From NCBI GenBank assembly GCA_017501255.1, contig JAFVXE010000028.1, forward strand, positions 1 through 64,000: 64,000 nt of DNA, in the 5' to 3' direction. Both the position numbers and the translations under genes were made by a program. This DNA comes from Clostridia bacterium (GTDB lineage: Bacteria; Bacillota; Clostridia; Christensenellales; Aristaeellaceae). How positions within the stretch are numbered: the first letter of the stretch is position 1; each line of letters opens with the position of its first letter. Of this stretch, positions 1 to 8,961 are shown one piece after another. Below the pieces are notes generated by a model. That model saw only the letters and a program-made list of their open reading frames with translations, did not search any database and was not told where the DNA came from.

Positions 1-842
<842 letters not shown>

Positions 843-935
843 TAGGCAAAACGAAAGTTTGTGAAAAAATCGTCGAAATGTTTGCCGGATCGCATTTTCA
901 AAAAGAATCAGCTACGGAGTGGGACTCCCGTCCCC

Positions 936-1826
936 TCACTCCCCCGCCTCTTCCAGCGCCTGCTTGCCCAGCAGATAGCTGCCCACCAGCCCGCTGACCG
1001 GGAACAGTTCCGGCGCAACAATATAGCTGTCAATATGCTCCGTAATGGCCGGGGACTGCACATAACCGCCCAAAAGCCGGAGGGTTTCCTTGCGCACCAT
1101 GGGCAGGAGGCATTCACGCCCCAGCACGCCGCCGCCAAGGATGATCTTCTCCGGGCTCAGGGTAAGAATCAGATTGACGCACATCTGGGCCAGATAATAG
1201 GCCTCAATGGCAAAGGTGGGATGATCATCCGGCAAATCCCGGGCATCGCCCTGCACCCGTGCCCCGATGGCAGGGCCGGCAGCCAGGCCTTCCAGGCAGC
1301 TTTCGTGATAGGGACACACACCCCGGGGATTGGGATCCTCCGGATGAGGCCGGAGCAGCATATGCCCCAGTTCCGGGTGCACCAGACCATGCAGCAGCCT
1401 GCCATCCGCATACACGCCGCCGCCGATGCCAGTGCCAATGGTCACATATACCGCATTGCGGCAGCCACGGGCAGCGCCCATTTCCACCTCCGCCAAAGCA
1501 GCGGCGTTCACATCCGTGTCGATTCTGGCAGGGATGTTCCTGCCATCCAGCAGCTTTTCAAGCAGCGGATAATCCTTCCATTTCAGCTTGGGAGTGGAGG
1601 TGATGCTGCCGTAACGGGGCGATTCCGGATGCAGTTCCAGCGGGCCGAAACTGCCCACACCCAGCGCATCCACCTGATGGCGGCGGAAAAACGCCACCAT
1701 GGGCGGCATGGTTTCCTCCGGGGATACTGTGGGCAAGGTGATCCGTTCGATCTCTGTGCCGTCCTCCCAATACACTGCCAGCACCATTTTGGTGCCGCCT
1801 GCTTCCAGTGCGCCGATTTTCCGCAT
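936..1826 (-). CDS. ROK-family fructokinase
   Basis: Sugar kinase of the ROK family, closest by pattern to the ATP-dependent fructokinases of Bacillota, which phosphorylate fructose to fructose-6-phosphate. The protein (296 aa, normal for the family) starts MRKIGALEAGGTK, the N-terminal phosphate-binding loop. It has the second ATP loop GTGIGGGVY and the Cys/His zinc motif region GVCPYHESCLEG. The start at 1826 is chosen because GAGGAAA lies correctly upstream and homologues begin at this Met; an upstream in-frame ATG at 1862 lacks this. The catalytic Asp lies in RIDTDVNAAALAE. The gene stands alone between gap and a divergent operon. Substrate is inferred. Confidence 0.88.
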   Translation of the reverse strand: MRKIGALEAGGTKMVLAVYWEDGTEIERITLPTVSPEETMPPMVAFFRRHQVDALGVGSFGPLELHPESPRYGSITSTPKLKWKDYPLLEKLLDGRNIPARIDTDVNAAALAEVEMGAARGCRNAVYVTIGTGIGGGVYADGRLLHGLVHPELGHMLLRPHPEDPNPRGVCPYHESCLEGLAAGPAIGARVQGDARDLPDDHPTFAIEAYYLAQMCVNLILTLSPEKIILGGGVLGRECLLPMVRKETLRLLGGYVQSPAITEHIDSYIVAPELFPVSGLVGSYLLGKQALEEAGE

Positions 1827-1928
1827 GGCTGTTTCCTCGCTTTCAACGTGCAGGAGAATCATCCCCGTTTCATATTGCTCTCATCATAAAAGCAATACCG
1901 GGAAAAGTCAACACTTCCATCTTGAGGA

Positions 1929-1956
1929 TTGACATTCGACCCCGTTCTGCTACAAT
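1929..1956 (+). promoter_or_regulatory. sigma-A promoter of the MazG-like/HD/YbaK/MATE operon
   Basis: TTGACA (1929-1934), 16-base spacer, TACAAT (1951-1956) with an extended TG (TGCTACAAT), 40 bases before the first start codon. Confidence 0.75.
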
Positions 1957-1996
1957 GCTTAGGAATCATTCTTCCATATAAAGTGAGGCATGGATC

Positions 1997-2323
1997 ATGA
2001 ACGATTTTTCAATGAAGGAAATCCTTGAAATGCAGCGGCTGCTGCAGGAAAAATACAAGGGCAGATGGGAACCCATCGAGCCCGCCATTGGCAAAAACAA
2101 ATTGCTGTGGATGATCGGCGAATGCGGCGAAGTGGCTGAAATTATCAAGAAAAACGGACATGAGCGCATCATGGAAGAAGGCGAAATCCGTCAGCATTTT
2201 GTGGAAGAAATGGCGGATGTGCTGATGTATTACGGCGATGTGATGAACTGTTTCGGCATCACCCCGGAAGAGCTGAAAGCATCCTACACCGAAAAATTCC
2301 AGCGGAATATGGCACGCTGGTAA
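1997..2323 (+). CDS. MazG-like nucleotide pyrophosphohydrolase
   Basis: Small (108 aa) all-alpha NTP pyrophosphohydrolase of the MazG/dUTPase-2 superfamily, which hydrolyses (d)NTPs to monophosphates. The metal-binding pattern is visible: GECGEVAEII (ExxE) followed by EEMADVLMYY (ExxD). It is a single-domain form, shorter than full MazG. First gene of a four-gene plus-strand operon: the next start is 23 bases downstream. Likely a house-cleaning enzyme, but the nucleotide preferred cannot be read from sequence. Confidence 0.85.
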   Translation: MNDFSMKEILEMQRLLQEKYKGRWEPIEPAIGKNKLLWMIGECGEVAEIIKKNGHERIMEEGEIRQHFVEEMADVLMYYGDVMNCFGITPEELKASYTEKFQRNMARW

Positions 2324-2346
2324 GCGGAGCCAAAGGAGGAACCATC

Positions 2347-2976
2347 ATGCTGCCAACCATTGAACAGGCCATGCAGGAACTGACCCTGGCGGGAGAGCTG
2401 AATCCCGGCCCATGGGTGGAGCATTCCCTGAATGTGGCCCGGGCTGCCCGGAATATTGCGGCAAAAGTACCCGGCATGGATGCGGACAAAGCCTATATCG
2501 TCGGTATGCTGCACGACATCGGCCGCCGGGTGGGCATTGTGAACATCCCCACCCATGTATATGAAGGCTACCGCTATGCCATGGAAAAGGGCTGGGAGGA
2601 AGTGGCCCGCATCTGCATGACCCATTCCTATCCCCTGATGCAGGGCGAGTTTGACTACCAGCCGGAAACGGCAGCGGAAAAAGCCATCAAAGACTATATC
2701 CTCCATTGCGAAGCGGATGACTACGACAAACTCATCCAAATCTGCGATGCTGTTGCTACCGATTACGGATTTGTGATTCTGGAAAAGCGTTTTGTGGATG
2801 TAACCCGCCGCTATGGCATCATGGAAAGCTACATTCAGGGCTGGGAGGTCACCTTCCGCAACAAGGAATCCTTTGAGGAACGGATGGGCTGCTCCATTTA
2901 CGATGTGCTGCCGGATATCGGCAAAACCACTTTGCTGTGCCCGCCCCCATGGAAGCCGCCGGTCAAGCAAAGCTGA
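2347..2976 (+). CDS. HD-domain hydrolase
   Basis: 209-aa HD-superfamily metal-dependent phosphohydrolase. The motif order is visible: H in EHSLNVARAARN, then HDIGRR (the HD pair), then downstream His in MTHSYPL and Asp in CDAVATDYG. Such single-domain HD proteins act on nucleotides or phosphorylated small molecules; the substrate here is unknown. AAGGAGG sits correctly before the ATG. It follows the MazG-like gene directly, a pairing that fits nucleotide-pool maintenance (inference). Confidence 0.85.
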   Translation: MLPTIEQAMQELTLAGELNPGPWVEHSLNVARAARNIAAKVPGMDADKAYIVGMLHDIGRRVGIVNIPTHVYEGYRYAMEKGWEEVARICMTHSYPLMQGEFDYQPETAAEKAIKDYILHCEADDYDKLIQICDAVATDYGFVILEKRFVDVTRRYGIMESYIQGWEVTFRNKESFEERMGCSIYDVLPDIGKTTLLCPPPWKPPVKQS

Positions 2977-3003
2977 ACAAAAGCACGAAAGGCGTGAAAT
3001 CCC

Positions 3004-3477
3004 ATGGCGATTGAAAAAGTACGGGCGTACCTGAGTCAGTACGGCATGGCGGACAAGATTCTGGAATTTGATGTATCCAGCGCAACGGTGGATCTGGCGG
3101 CGGCGGCCCTTGGCTGCGAGCCCTGCCGTATCGCCAAGAGCCTGTCATTCAAAGTGGATGGCAAAGCCATTCTGATCGTGGCTGCCGGTGATGCCCGTAT
3201 CGACAACAAGAAATACAAGGCGTACTTCGGCACAAAGGCAGTCATGCCCCACGGTGATGAGGTGGAAGCGCTGATCGGGCACGGTGTGGGCGGTGTTTGT
3301 CCCTTTGCCGTCAACGATGGGGTTACCGTTTATCTGGATGAATCCCTCAAGCGGTTTGAAACCGTCTATCCTGCCTGCGGCAGCTCCAACAGCGCCATCG
3401 AACTGACCATTCCCCAGCTGGAGATGCTTTCCGGCTACACCGCATGGATTAACGTAAGCAAGGATATGGAAGTATGA
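3004..3477 (+). CDS. YbaK/EbsC-family aminoacyl-tRNA deacylase
   Basis: 157-aa YbaK-domain protein. Family members hydrolyse mischarged aminoacyl-tRNAs, typically Cys- or Ala-tRNA(Pro). Characteristic blocks are EPCRIAKSLSFKVDGK with the conserved Lys, and the C-terminal CGSSNSAIELTIPQLE. Full length for the family. Operon member: starts 27 bases after the HD gene and its stop overlaps the MATE start (ATGA). Confidence 0.88.
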   Translation: MAIEKVRAYLSQYGMADKILEFDVSSATVDLAAAALGCEPCRIAKSLSFKVDGKAILIVAAGDARIDNKKYKAYFGTKAVMPHGDEVEALIGHGVGGVCPFAVNDGVTVYLDESLKRFETVYPACGSSNSAIELTIPQLEMLSGYTAWINVSKDMEV

Positions 3478-4838
3478 AAACACGCAACATGACGGAAGGA
3501 AGCCCCATCCGGCTGATTCTGGCGGTGGCCTTCCCGCTGATGCTGGGCAATGTGTTCCAGCAGCTCTATACCGTGGTGGACGCCCAGGTGGTGGGCGTTG
3601 TGGAAGGCGTTTCCGCACTGGCGGCGCTGGGTTCCTCCGACTGGTACCTGTGGCTGTTTACCGGGCTGGTACAGGGCTTTGCCCAGGGCTTCACCATCCC
3701 TATGGCCCAGGCTTTTGGTGCCAATGATATCAAGGGTCTCAAGCGCAACGTGGGCAACGCCGCCATTCTGACGCTGATCATCGGGTTTCTCAGCGCAGCG
3801 CTGGCCATTCTGTCCATTGGCCCGGTGCAGAATCTGCTGAATATGCCCGAGGCGATCCGGCCCATTTCCAGCAGCTATCTGACAGTGATCTTTGCCGGTC
3901 TGCCCATCTTTATGGCCTATAACGTGCTGGGCGGCATTCTGCGTTCCCTGGGCGACGGTAAAACGCCTCTGGTGGCCATGGTGATCGCCTCGCTGGTGAA
4001 CATCGGGCTGGATCTGTTGTTTGTGGTGGTTTTCCATATGGGGGTTGTGGGCGCAGCCGTGGCAACACTCATTGCCCAGATCTGCTCCTGCCTGTTCTGC
4101 CTGAACCGTCTCAAACAGCTGCCCATCGTGCACCCTGCCAGAGAGGATCTCCGCCTTGACCCGGCTGTGGTCAGCCGTCAGATCAAGCTGGGCATTCCTG
4201 TGGCTGCACAGAATATCATCATTGCCGTGGGCGGTATGTTTGTTCAGAGCATCGTCAATGGCATGGGTGTTGCCTTTATTGCCGGCTATACCGCTTCCAA
4301 CAAGCTCTACGGCGTTTTGGAAATCGCCGCCGTCAGCTATGGCTATGCCGTATCCACCTATGCGGGCCAGAATCTGGGCGCCAAAAAGCACGGCCGTATC
4401 CGCACAGGCGTTCATGCGGCTGCGTTGGCTGGCATCCTGACCGCTCTGGTCATCGGCGGGCTGATGTTCCTCTTTGGGCATCACATTGTGGGCAGCTTCC
4501 TTTCCGGCACGGAGGAAGAAGTAGCCGAGGCCCTGAAAGTGGCAGTGGAATACCTGCGCACCATGGCAACCTTCCTGCCCATCCTGTATCTGCTGTATAT
4601 CTACCGGGCCACTCTGCAGGGCATGGGCAACACCGTGATGCCCATGGTCAGCGGCTTTGTGGAGTTGGGAATGCGTGTGGGTTCCGCTTTGATCCTGCCC
4701 GGACTGATCGGCTACTGGGGCTTCTTCGTGGCGGAAGTGCTGGCATGGATCGGCGCCGATTGCGTGTTGATGCCCAGTTATTATGCCATGCTTGGCAAGC
4801 TGAAAACCCAGTGGGCAGAGGAACGGATACAGGAATAG
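3474..4838 (+). CDS. MATE-family multidrug/sodium antiporter
   Basis: 454-aa integral membrane transporter with about 12 hydrophobic segments in two similar halves, exporting cationic compounds in exchange for Na+ or H+. N-terminal block: SPIRLILAVAFPLMLGNVFQQLYTV, given here only as the region 8-32, is typical of the family; the central block around 90-110 and the second-half repeat around 235-260 are also recognisable. The start codon overlaps the previous stop, so translation is probably coupled. It is the last gene before a strong terminator. Substrate unknown. Confidence 0.93.
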   Translation: MKTRNMTEGSPIRLILAVAFPLMLGNVFQQLYTVVDAQVVGVVEGVSALAALGSSDWYLWLFTGLVQGFAQGFTIPMAQAFGANDIKGLKRNVGNAAILTLIIGFLSAALAILSIGPVQNLLNMPEAIRPISSSYLTVIFAGLPIFMAYNVLGGILRSLGDGKTPLVAMVIASLVNIGLDLLFVVVFHMGVVGAAVATLIAQICSCLFCLNRLKQLPIVHPAREDLRLDPAVVSRQIKLGIPVAAQNIIIAVGGMFVQSIVNGMGVAFIAGYTASNKLYGVLEIAAVSYGYAVSTYAGQNLGAKKHGRIRTGVHAAALAGILTALVIGGLMFLFGHHIVGSFLSGTEEEVAEALKVAVEYLRTMATFLPILYLLYIYRATLQGMGNTVMPMVSGFVELGMRVGSALILPGLIGYWGFFVAEVLAWIGADCVLMPSYYAMLGKLKTQWAEERIQE

Positions 4839-4860
4839 TCCTCAAACAAGCCAACAGGAA

Positions 4861-4904
4861 ACCCCTGCTGCCTTTCTTCCTGTGATTGCAGCAGGGGTCT
4901 TTCT
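4861..4904 (+). terminator. intrinsic terminator after the MATE gene
   Basis: ACCCCTGCTGC (4861-4871) pairs with GCAGCAGGGGT (4888-4898), followed by CTTTCTGTC. The perfect 11-bp stem lies 22 bases after the stop codon and 10 bases before the end of the convergent small gene. Confidence 0.8.
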
Positions 4905-4908
4905 GTCT

Positions 4909-5130
4909 TCAGTTTTGCTTCTTCCCATGATCGGGCAGCCCATCCCGGGTAATGTCATTGGCTTTGATGGGATGGATGCCATACAGCCGGGCATAATCTT
5001 CCGCTTCCTCATCGGTGGGCACACCGGCGGGAATCAGCCCGGTGCATTCCGTAAAGGAAGCCAGATCCTCTATATCCCGTTCCGGGGGCGTGGTGATGGG
5101 ATTGTTTCTGGGCATTGGCTGGTGTTTCAT
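4909..5130 (-). CDS. small conserved-looking protein, unknown
   Basis: 73-aa soluble acidic protein with no signal peptide or membrane segment. The core LYGIHPIKANDITRDGLPDHG looks folded rather than random (positions about 49-69). No family recognised. It is kept because AAAGGAGGAG lies ideally before the ATG and it sits in the same direction as, and 80 bases after, the acetyltransferase gene. It could be translated from that transcript. Confidence 0.6.
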   Translation of the reverse strand: MKHQPMPRNNPITTPPERDIEDLASFTECTGLIPAGVPTDEEAEDYARLYGIHPIKANDITRDGLPDHGKKQN

Positions 5131-5209
5131 GTGCTTCTCCTCCTTTGGTCATCCTATAGGATGCACCGTCAGGCGGCAGCACAAACAGAGAAAAAGCGGT
5201 ATCGGATCG

Positions 5210-6016
5210 TCATTTACCCAACCGGGCTTCAATGGTACAGAGTTTGCCCCGGAGGACATAGCCGATCTTTTCATAACAGGCATTGGAAGCGGCATAATCC
5301 GCATCGGTATAGAGCATGGGCATAAGACCCTGCTGCGCCACCATACAGGTCACCTGATACACCAAATGCTGGGCATAGTGCTTTCTGCGGTGCTCCGGTT
5401 TGGTGTATACACCGCCTACACACCCAAGCCCGTCATGGATGGTGCGGGAACAGCAGGCCACTGCTTCACCACCGGCATTTTTCCAAAAGAAGAATCCGTT
5501 GTCCTCTATCCGCTGCTGTGCCAGCACCCGGCAGTTCTCAAGGCTCATCCGGTCTGCGTGCACCGCATCGTGGAATTGAAAAATCAGCTGAGCGGCTTCC
5601 TCCGCATCAGCCATTGTGCAGACATGGAGGCTGCCATCCGCAGGAATATCCGGCGCAACCGCTTCCGGGCAGTCGTAAGCGAACATATTCGTTGCAATAT
5701 GCGCTTGCACCCCTTCTTCTTTGGCACGGGCAAGGAAGAATTCCGCCAGTTCATATTTCAGATTGTAGCGGTATCCCTCCGCCATGGGCATTGTTTCGGC
5801 GGCCACCTGCCAGGCCCGTTCCTTTTCCGCTTCGCTGATCCCATCCGGTGTCCAGAGCCACACCGGATAGGGCTGCATGGTATGGCACAGGATAAACCGC
5901 TCATGATCCGTGCATATGCAATGGCAATCGCCCCGAAGAACCCGGCTTAGCACCGAAAACGTATACCGGTCCTGTTCCAGCAACTGAATATCCCGCTGGT
6001 CTGCTGCGTGATCCAT
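5210..6016 (-). CDS. GNAT-family N-acetyltransferase
   Basis: 268-aa protein whose C-terminal half carries the GNAT fold: GGVYTKPEHRRKHYAQHL is the acetyl-CoA loop region (V-x-x-x-x-R/K-x-x-G/A) and DADYAASNACYEKIGY is the closing motif. The N-terminal half is a divergent domain found in larger GNATs. Acceptor substrate unknown. TAAGGAGGAAACAGG precedes the ATG. It lies downstream of ilvE but is separated from it by a terminator. Confidence 0.85.
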   Translation of the reverse strand: MDHAADQRDIQLLEQDRYTFSVLSRVLRGDCHCICTDHERFILCHTMQPYPVWLWTPDGISEAEKERAWQVAAETMPMAEGYRYNLKYELAEFFLARAKEEGVQAHIATNMFAYDCPEAVAPDIPADGSLHVCTMADAEEAAQLIFQFHDAVHADRMSLENCRVLAQQRIEDNGFFFWKNAGGEAVACCSRTIHDGLGCVGGVYTKPEHRRKHYAQHLVYQVTCMVAQQGLMPMLYTDADYAASNACYEKIGYVLRGKLCTIEARLGK

Positions 6017-6062
6017 CCTGTTTCCTCCTTACGTTCATCCTTGACAGTTGCCCAGTGAAAAA

Positions 6063-6108
6063 TACAGAGAACCTCCGCACGTTCGTCTGCCATGCGGAGG
6101 TTCTCCTG
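6063..6108 (-). terminator. intrinsic terminator of ilvE
   Basis: A perfect 13-bp stem (6067-6079 with 6093-6105, GAGAACCTCCGCA) followed on the minus strand by TGTATTTTTC. It lies between the ilvE stop and the acetyltransferase start. Confidence 0.85.
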
Positions 6109-6136
6109 TTTATGAATGCTGTTTATTTTGCCAAAC

Positions 6137-7162
6137 TCAGCAGATCTCCTGAATCCAGCCCTCGGGAGCCTCGATGGTGCCCATCTGGATGCCCCGCAGG
6201 GTATCATACAGCTTCTTGGTGACGGGGCCCATTTCGGTCATGCCGGAGGGCAGATAGATTTCCTCGCCATGGTTGACGATGCAGCCAACAGGAGAGATCA
6301 CAGCAGCGGTGCCGCACAGACCGGCCTCGGCGAAATCCTTGATCTCGTCCACAGAGATTTCCCGCTCTTCGGTTTCCAGACCCAGGTACTTGGAGGCAAC
6401 CTCCAGCAGGGAACGGCGGGTAATGGAGGGCAGAATGGTGGAGGACTTGGGCGTGACCACCTTGTTGTCCTTGGTGATGAAGATGATGTTGGCGCCGCCG
6501 GTTTCTTCCACATAGGTGTGGGTGGCGGAATCCAGATACAGATTCTCGTCATAGCCCTGCTCATGAGCGTCCACAATATTGTACAGGCTCATGGCGTAGT
6601 TGAGGCCAGCCTTCACGTGACCGGTGCCATGGGGGGCTGCACGGTCCAGATCGCTGATGCGCAGCTTCAGAGGCTTCACGCCGCCCTTGAAGTAGGGGCC
6701 CACGGGAGTGGCGAAAATGCGGAATTCAAAATCATTGGCGGGCTTCACGCCGATAACCGGGTTCTTGCCGAACATGAAGGGGCGCAGGTACAGGGAAGCG
6801 CCGGTGCCGTAGGGAGGCACCCACTTGGCATTGGCACGCACCACCTGCACAACCGCATCCACAAAGCGTTCCTTGGAGAAGATGGGCATCTTGAGGCGCT
6901 CACAGGTATCGATCATGCGCTGTGCATTCATATCGGGGCGGAAGCAGACAATGCGTCCATCCTCGGTGGTGTAGGCCTTCAGGCCCTCAAAGCAGGTCTG
7001 GGCATACTGCAGAACACAGGCGCATTCGCTCATGACAATCTCGCTGTCGCCGGTCAGGCGGCCTTCGTCCCACTTGCCGTCCTTGTATTCGGATACATAG
7101 CGCTCATCGGTCTTCACATAACCAAAACCGAGATTACCCCAATCCACATCTGCCTTCATCAT
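6137..7162 (-). CDS. ilvE: branched-chain amino acid aminotransferase
   Basis: PLP-dependent fold-type IV transaminase catalysing the last step of Val, Leu and Ile synthesis (and the first of their breakdown) with glutamate/2-oxoglutarate. 341 aa, the eukaryote-like type II length. The catalytic Lys lies in GHVKAGLNYAMSL, the family signature continues through YLDSATHTYVEETGGANIIF (about residues 199-218), and the phosphate-binding block is ILPSITRRSLLE. ATAGGAGG precedes two adjacent ATGs (7162 or 7159). Transcribed from its own promoter with a 5' hairpin and ended by its own terminator. Confidence 0.95.
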   Translation of the reverse strand: MMKADVDWGNLGFGYVKTDERYVSEYKDGKWDEGRLTGDSEIVMSECACVLQYAQTCFEGLKAYTTEDGRIVCFRPDMNAQRMIDTCERLKMPIFSKERFVDAVVQVVRANAKWVPPYGTGASLYLRPFMFGKNPVIGVKPANDFEFRIFATPVGPYFKGGVKPLKLRISDLDRAAPHGTGHVKAGLNYAMSLYNIVDAHEQGYDENLYLDSATHTYVEETGGANIIFITKDNKVVTPKSSTILPSITRRSLLEVASKYLGLETEEREISVDEIKDFAEAGLCGTAAVISPVGCIVNHGEEIYLPSGMTEMGPVTKKLYDTLRGIQMGTIEAPEGWIQEIC

Positions 7163-7181
7163 GGTACATTCCTCCTATATC

Positions 7182-7217
7182 AACGCACCATGCCGGATCA
7201 AAAACCGGCGGTGCGTT
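7182..7217 (-). promoter_or_regulatory. 5' hairpin in the ilvE leader
   Basis: AACGCACC...GGTGCGTT plus an inner GCCGG/CCGGC stem form a long hairpin that starts within roughly ten bases of the predicted ilvE transcript end and stops 8 bases before its ribosome site. It could stabilise the message or sense something; no known riboswitch motif is visible. Confidence 0.5.
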
Positions 7218-7231
7218 TTGGTTTATCAAAG

Positions 7232-7261
7232 ATTATAGGCTTTTGCACAATACTTTGTCAA
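7232..7261 (-). promoter_or_regulatory. sigma-A promoter of ilvE
   Basis: Minus strand TTGACA (7256-7261), 18-base spacer, TATAAT (7232-7237). Both hexamers are perfect consensus. Confidence 0.8.
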
Positions 7262-7320
7262 TGCACCCATTTCAATGAAAACAAATCCGAAACAATCAGT
7301 GAAAAAATCCTTAACAGCCC

Positions 7321-7349
7321 TTGACGAAATCGAATTGTAAGCATACAAT
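7321..7349 (+). promoter_or_regulatory. glgC: sigma-A promoter of the glgC-glgD-glgA operon
   Basis: TTGACG (7321-7326), 17-base spacer, TACAAT (7344-7349). The -10 is half of a palindrome ATTGTA-AGCA-TACAAT, a possible operator. The start of transcription would leave a leader of nearly 400 bases before glgC. Confidence 0.75.
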
Positions 7350-7391
7350 AGTGTATAGAACATATGATATGGATAGGTATCTCTGTCAGGG

Positions 7392-7414
7392 CGGCTGTAA
7401 ACAGCTGTGTTTTT
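7392..7414 (+). terminator. possible attenuator hairpin in the glgC leader
   Basis: CGGCTG-TAAA-CAGCTG forms a 6-bp stem with a four-base loop, followed by TGTTTTT (7408-7414). It lies about 35 bases after the predicted transcription start. The geometry is that of a small intrinsic terminator. No competing antiterminator was worked out. Confidence 0.35.
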
Positions 7415-7638
7415 CGTATTCTGCATACATTTATACGGTCGGGCATCCCATATGGCTGCTTTTCTGTTTTGCCTATCCCCCGCTCTGTGCTATCCCATTC
7501 TTCGCTTCCAATTGCCGCAGACAGCCCGGTTCGCTGTCTATGGCTTTACATATCCTGGCATCATCACCTTGCCGCCGGTATGGAAGAACCGGTCGGTCCG
7601 TTGCACCCGTCGGCTACGGCGGAAGAAAGGAGGCGTGT

Positions 7639-7689
7639 ATGCTACCCAACTCTCCCGCCGCAAGCACTATGCGCGGCGGCGCAGCGTAA
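7639..7689 (+). CDS. 16-aa leader peptide upstream of glgC (candidate)
   Basis: Short open frame MLPNSPAASTMRGGAA with a very strong site GAAAGGAGG five bases before the ATG. It lies inside the long glgC leader, 61 bases before the glgC start. The frame contains the arms of a GC-rich hairpin (CGCCGC...GCGGCG), so its translation could affect leader folding. No run of one amino acid that would suggest classical attenuation. Expression is inferred from the ribosome site only. Confidence 0.4.
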   Translation: MLPNSPAASTMRGGAA

Positions 7690-7750
7690 AGCATCCCTTA
7701 TTCTACGGTAAACCCAATACAGCAAACAAATTGAAGGAGTGACCCTTCCC

Positions 7751-8923
7751 ATGATGAACAAAAAGCAATGCGTTGCCATGCTGCTGGCCGGTGGTCAGGG
7801 CAGCCGTCTGGGCATCCTGACAGCCGATGTGGCCAAGCCTGCCATTCCCTTCGGCGGCAAGTACCGCATCATCGACTTCCCCCTGTCCAACTGCACCAAC
7901 AGCGGCATCGACGTGGTGGGTGTGCTGACCCAGTACCGTCCTCTGGCGCTGAATGCCTACATCGGCAGCGGCTCCCCCTGGGATCTGGACCTTGCTCACG
8001 GCGGCGTCTACGTGCTGCCCCCCTACCAGACCGGCAAGAGCGGCGAATGGTATTCCGGTACCGCCAATGCCATCTATCAGAACCTGCAGTTCATCGAGCA
8101 GTTTAACACCGATTACGTTCTCATCCTCAGCGGCGACCACATCTACAAGATGGACTACAACGCCATGCTGAAGGCCCATATTGAAAACGAAGCCGACTGC
8201 ACCATTGCTGTGCGCGAAGTGCCGTGGGCCGAAGCCAGCCGTTTCGGTATCATGAATACCGGCGAAGGCAACCGGATCGACGAGTTCGAAGAAAAGCCCG
8301 CCAACCCCAAGAGCAACAAGGCCAGCATGGGCGTGTACATCTTCACTTGGGACAAGCTGCGCAAGTACCTGACCGAAGATGCTGCCAATCCCGACAGTTC
8401 CAACGACTTCGGCAAGAACATCATTCCCAATATGCTCAACGACAATCAGCGTATGTTCGCCTACGATTTCGAAGGCTACTGGAAGGACGTGGGCACCATC
8501 GAGAGCCTGTGGGAAGCCAACATGGACCTGCTGGAGCTGCCCATGCCCATCGATCTGTACGACAAGAAGTGGCGCATCTACGGCCGCAACCCCGGTCTGG
8601 CCCCCAGCTTTGTGGCTGAAGGCGGCAAAGCCATCAACAGCCTCATCACTGAAGGCTGCGAAGTGTACGGTTCCGTGGATCACAGCATCCTGTTCGCCGG
8701 CGTTACCGTTGAAGAAGGCGCCAAGGTTGTGGACAGCGTGCTGATGCCCGGCTGCACCGTCAAGCGCGGCGCTGTGGTGCGCAGAGCCATCGTGGCGGAA
8801 TCCGCCATTATCGGCTCCGGTTCCGAAGTGGGCGAAACCACCGGCAACATCGCCGTGGTTGGCGACCACGTCACCCTGCCTGCCGGTTCCGTTGTGAAAG
8901 CCGGCGAGCAGCGCGCCCAGTAA
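7751..8923 (+). CDS. glgC: glucose-1-phosphate adenylyltransferase
   Basis: Makes ADP-glucose from ATP and glucose-1-phosphate, the committed step of glycogen synthesis. 390 aa. The N-terminal nucleotidyltransferase block [14 protein letters not shown] and the substrate blocks [20 protein letters not shown] are complete; the C-terminal third is a left-handed beta helix. ATG 7751 is preferred to the GTG at 7739, because AAGGAG overlaps that GTG. First gene of the glgC-glgD-glgA operon; codon use is extremely biased, fitting high expression. Confidence 0.96.
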   Translation: MMNKKQCVAMLLAGGQGSRLGILTADVAKPAIPFGGKYRIIDFPLSNCTNSGIDVVGVLTQYRPLALNAYIGSGSPWDLDLAHGGVYVLPPYQTGKSGEWYSGTANAIYQNLQFIEQFNTDYVLILSGDHIYKMDYNAMLKAHIENEADCTIAVREVPWAEASRFGIMNTGEGNRIDEFEEKPANPKSNKASMGVYIFTWDKLRKYLTEDAANPDSSNDFGKNIIPNMLNDNQRMFAYDFEGYWKDVGTIESLWEANMDLLELPMPIDLYDKKWRIYGRNPGLAPSFVAEGGKAINSLITEGCEVYGSVDHSILFAGVTVEEGAKVVDSVLMPGCTVKRGAVVRRAIVAESAIIGSGSEVGETTGNIAVVGDHVTLPAGSVVKAGEQRAQ

Positions 8924-8961
8924 TCCCCCTTTGCCAATCAACCACAAAGTGAGGTACTATC

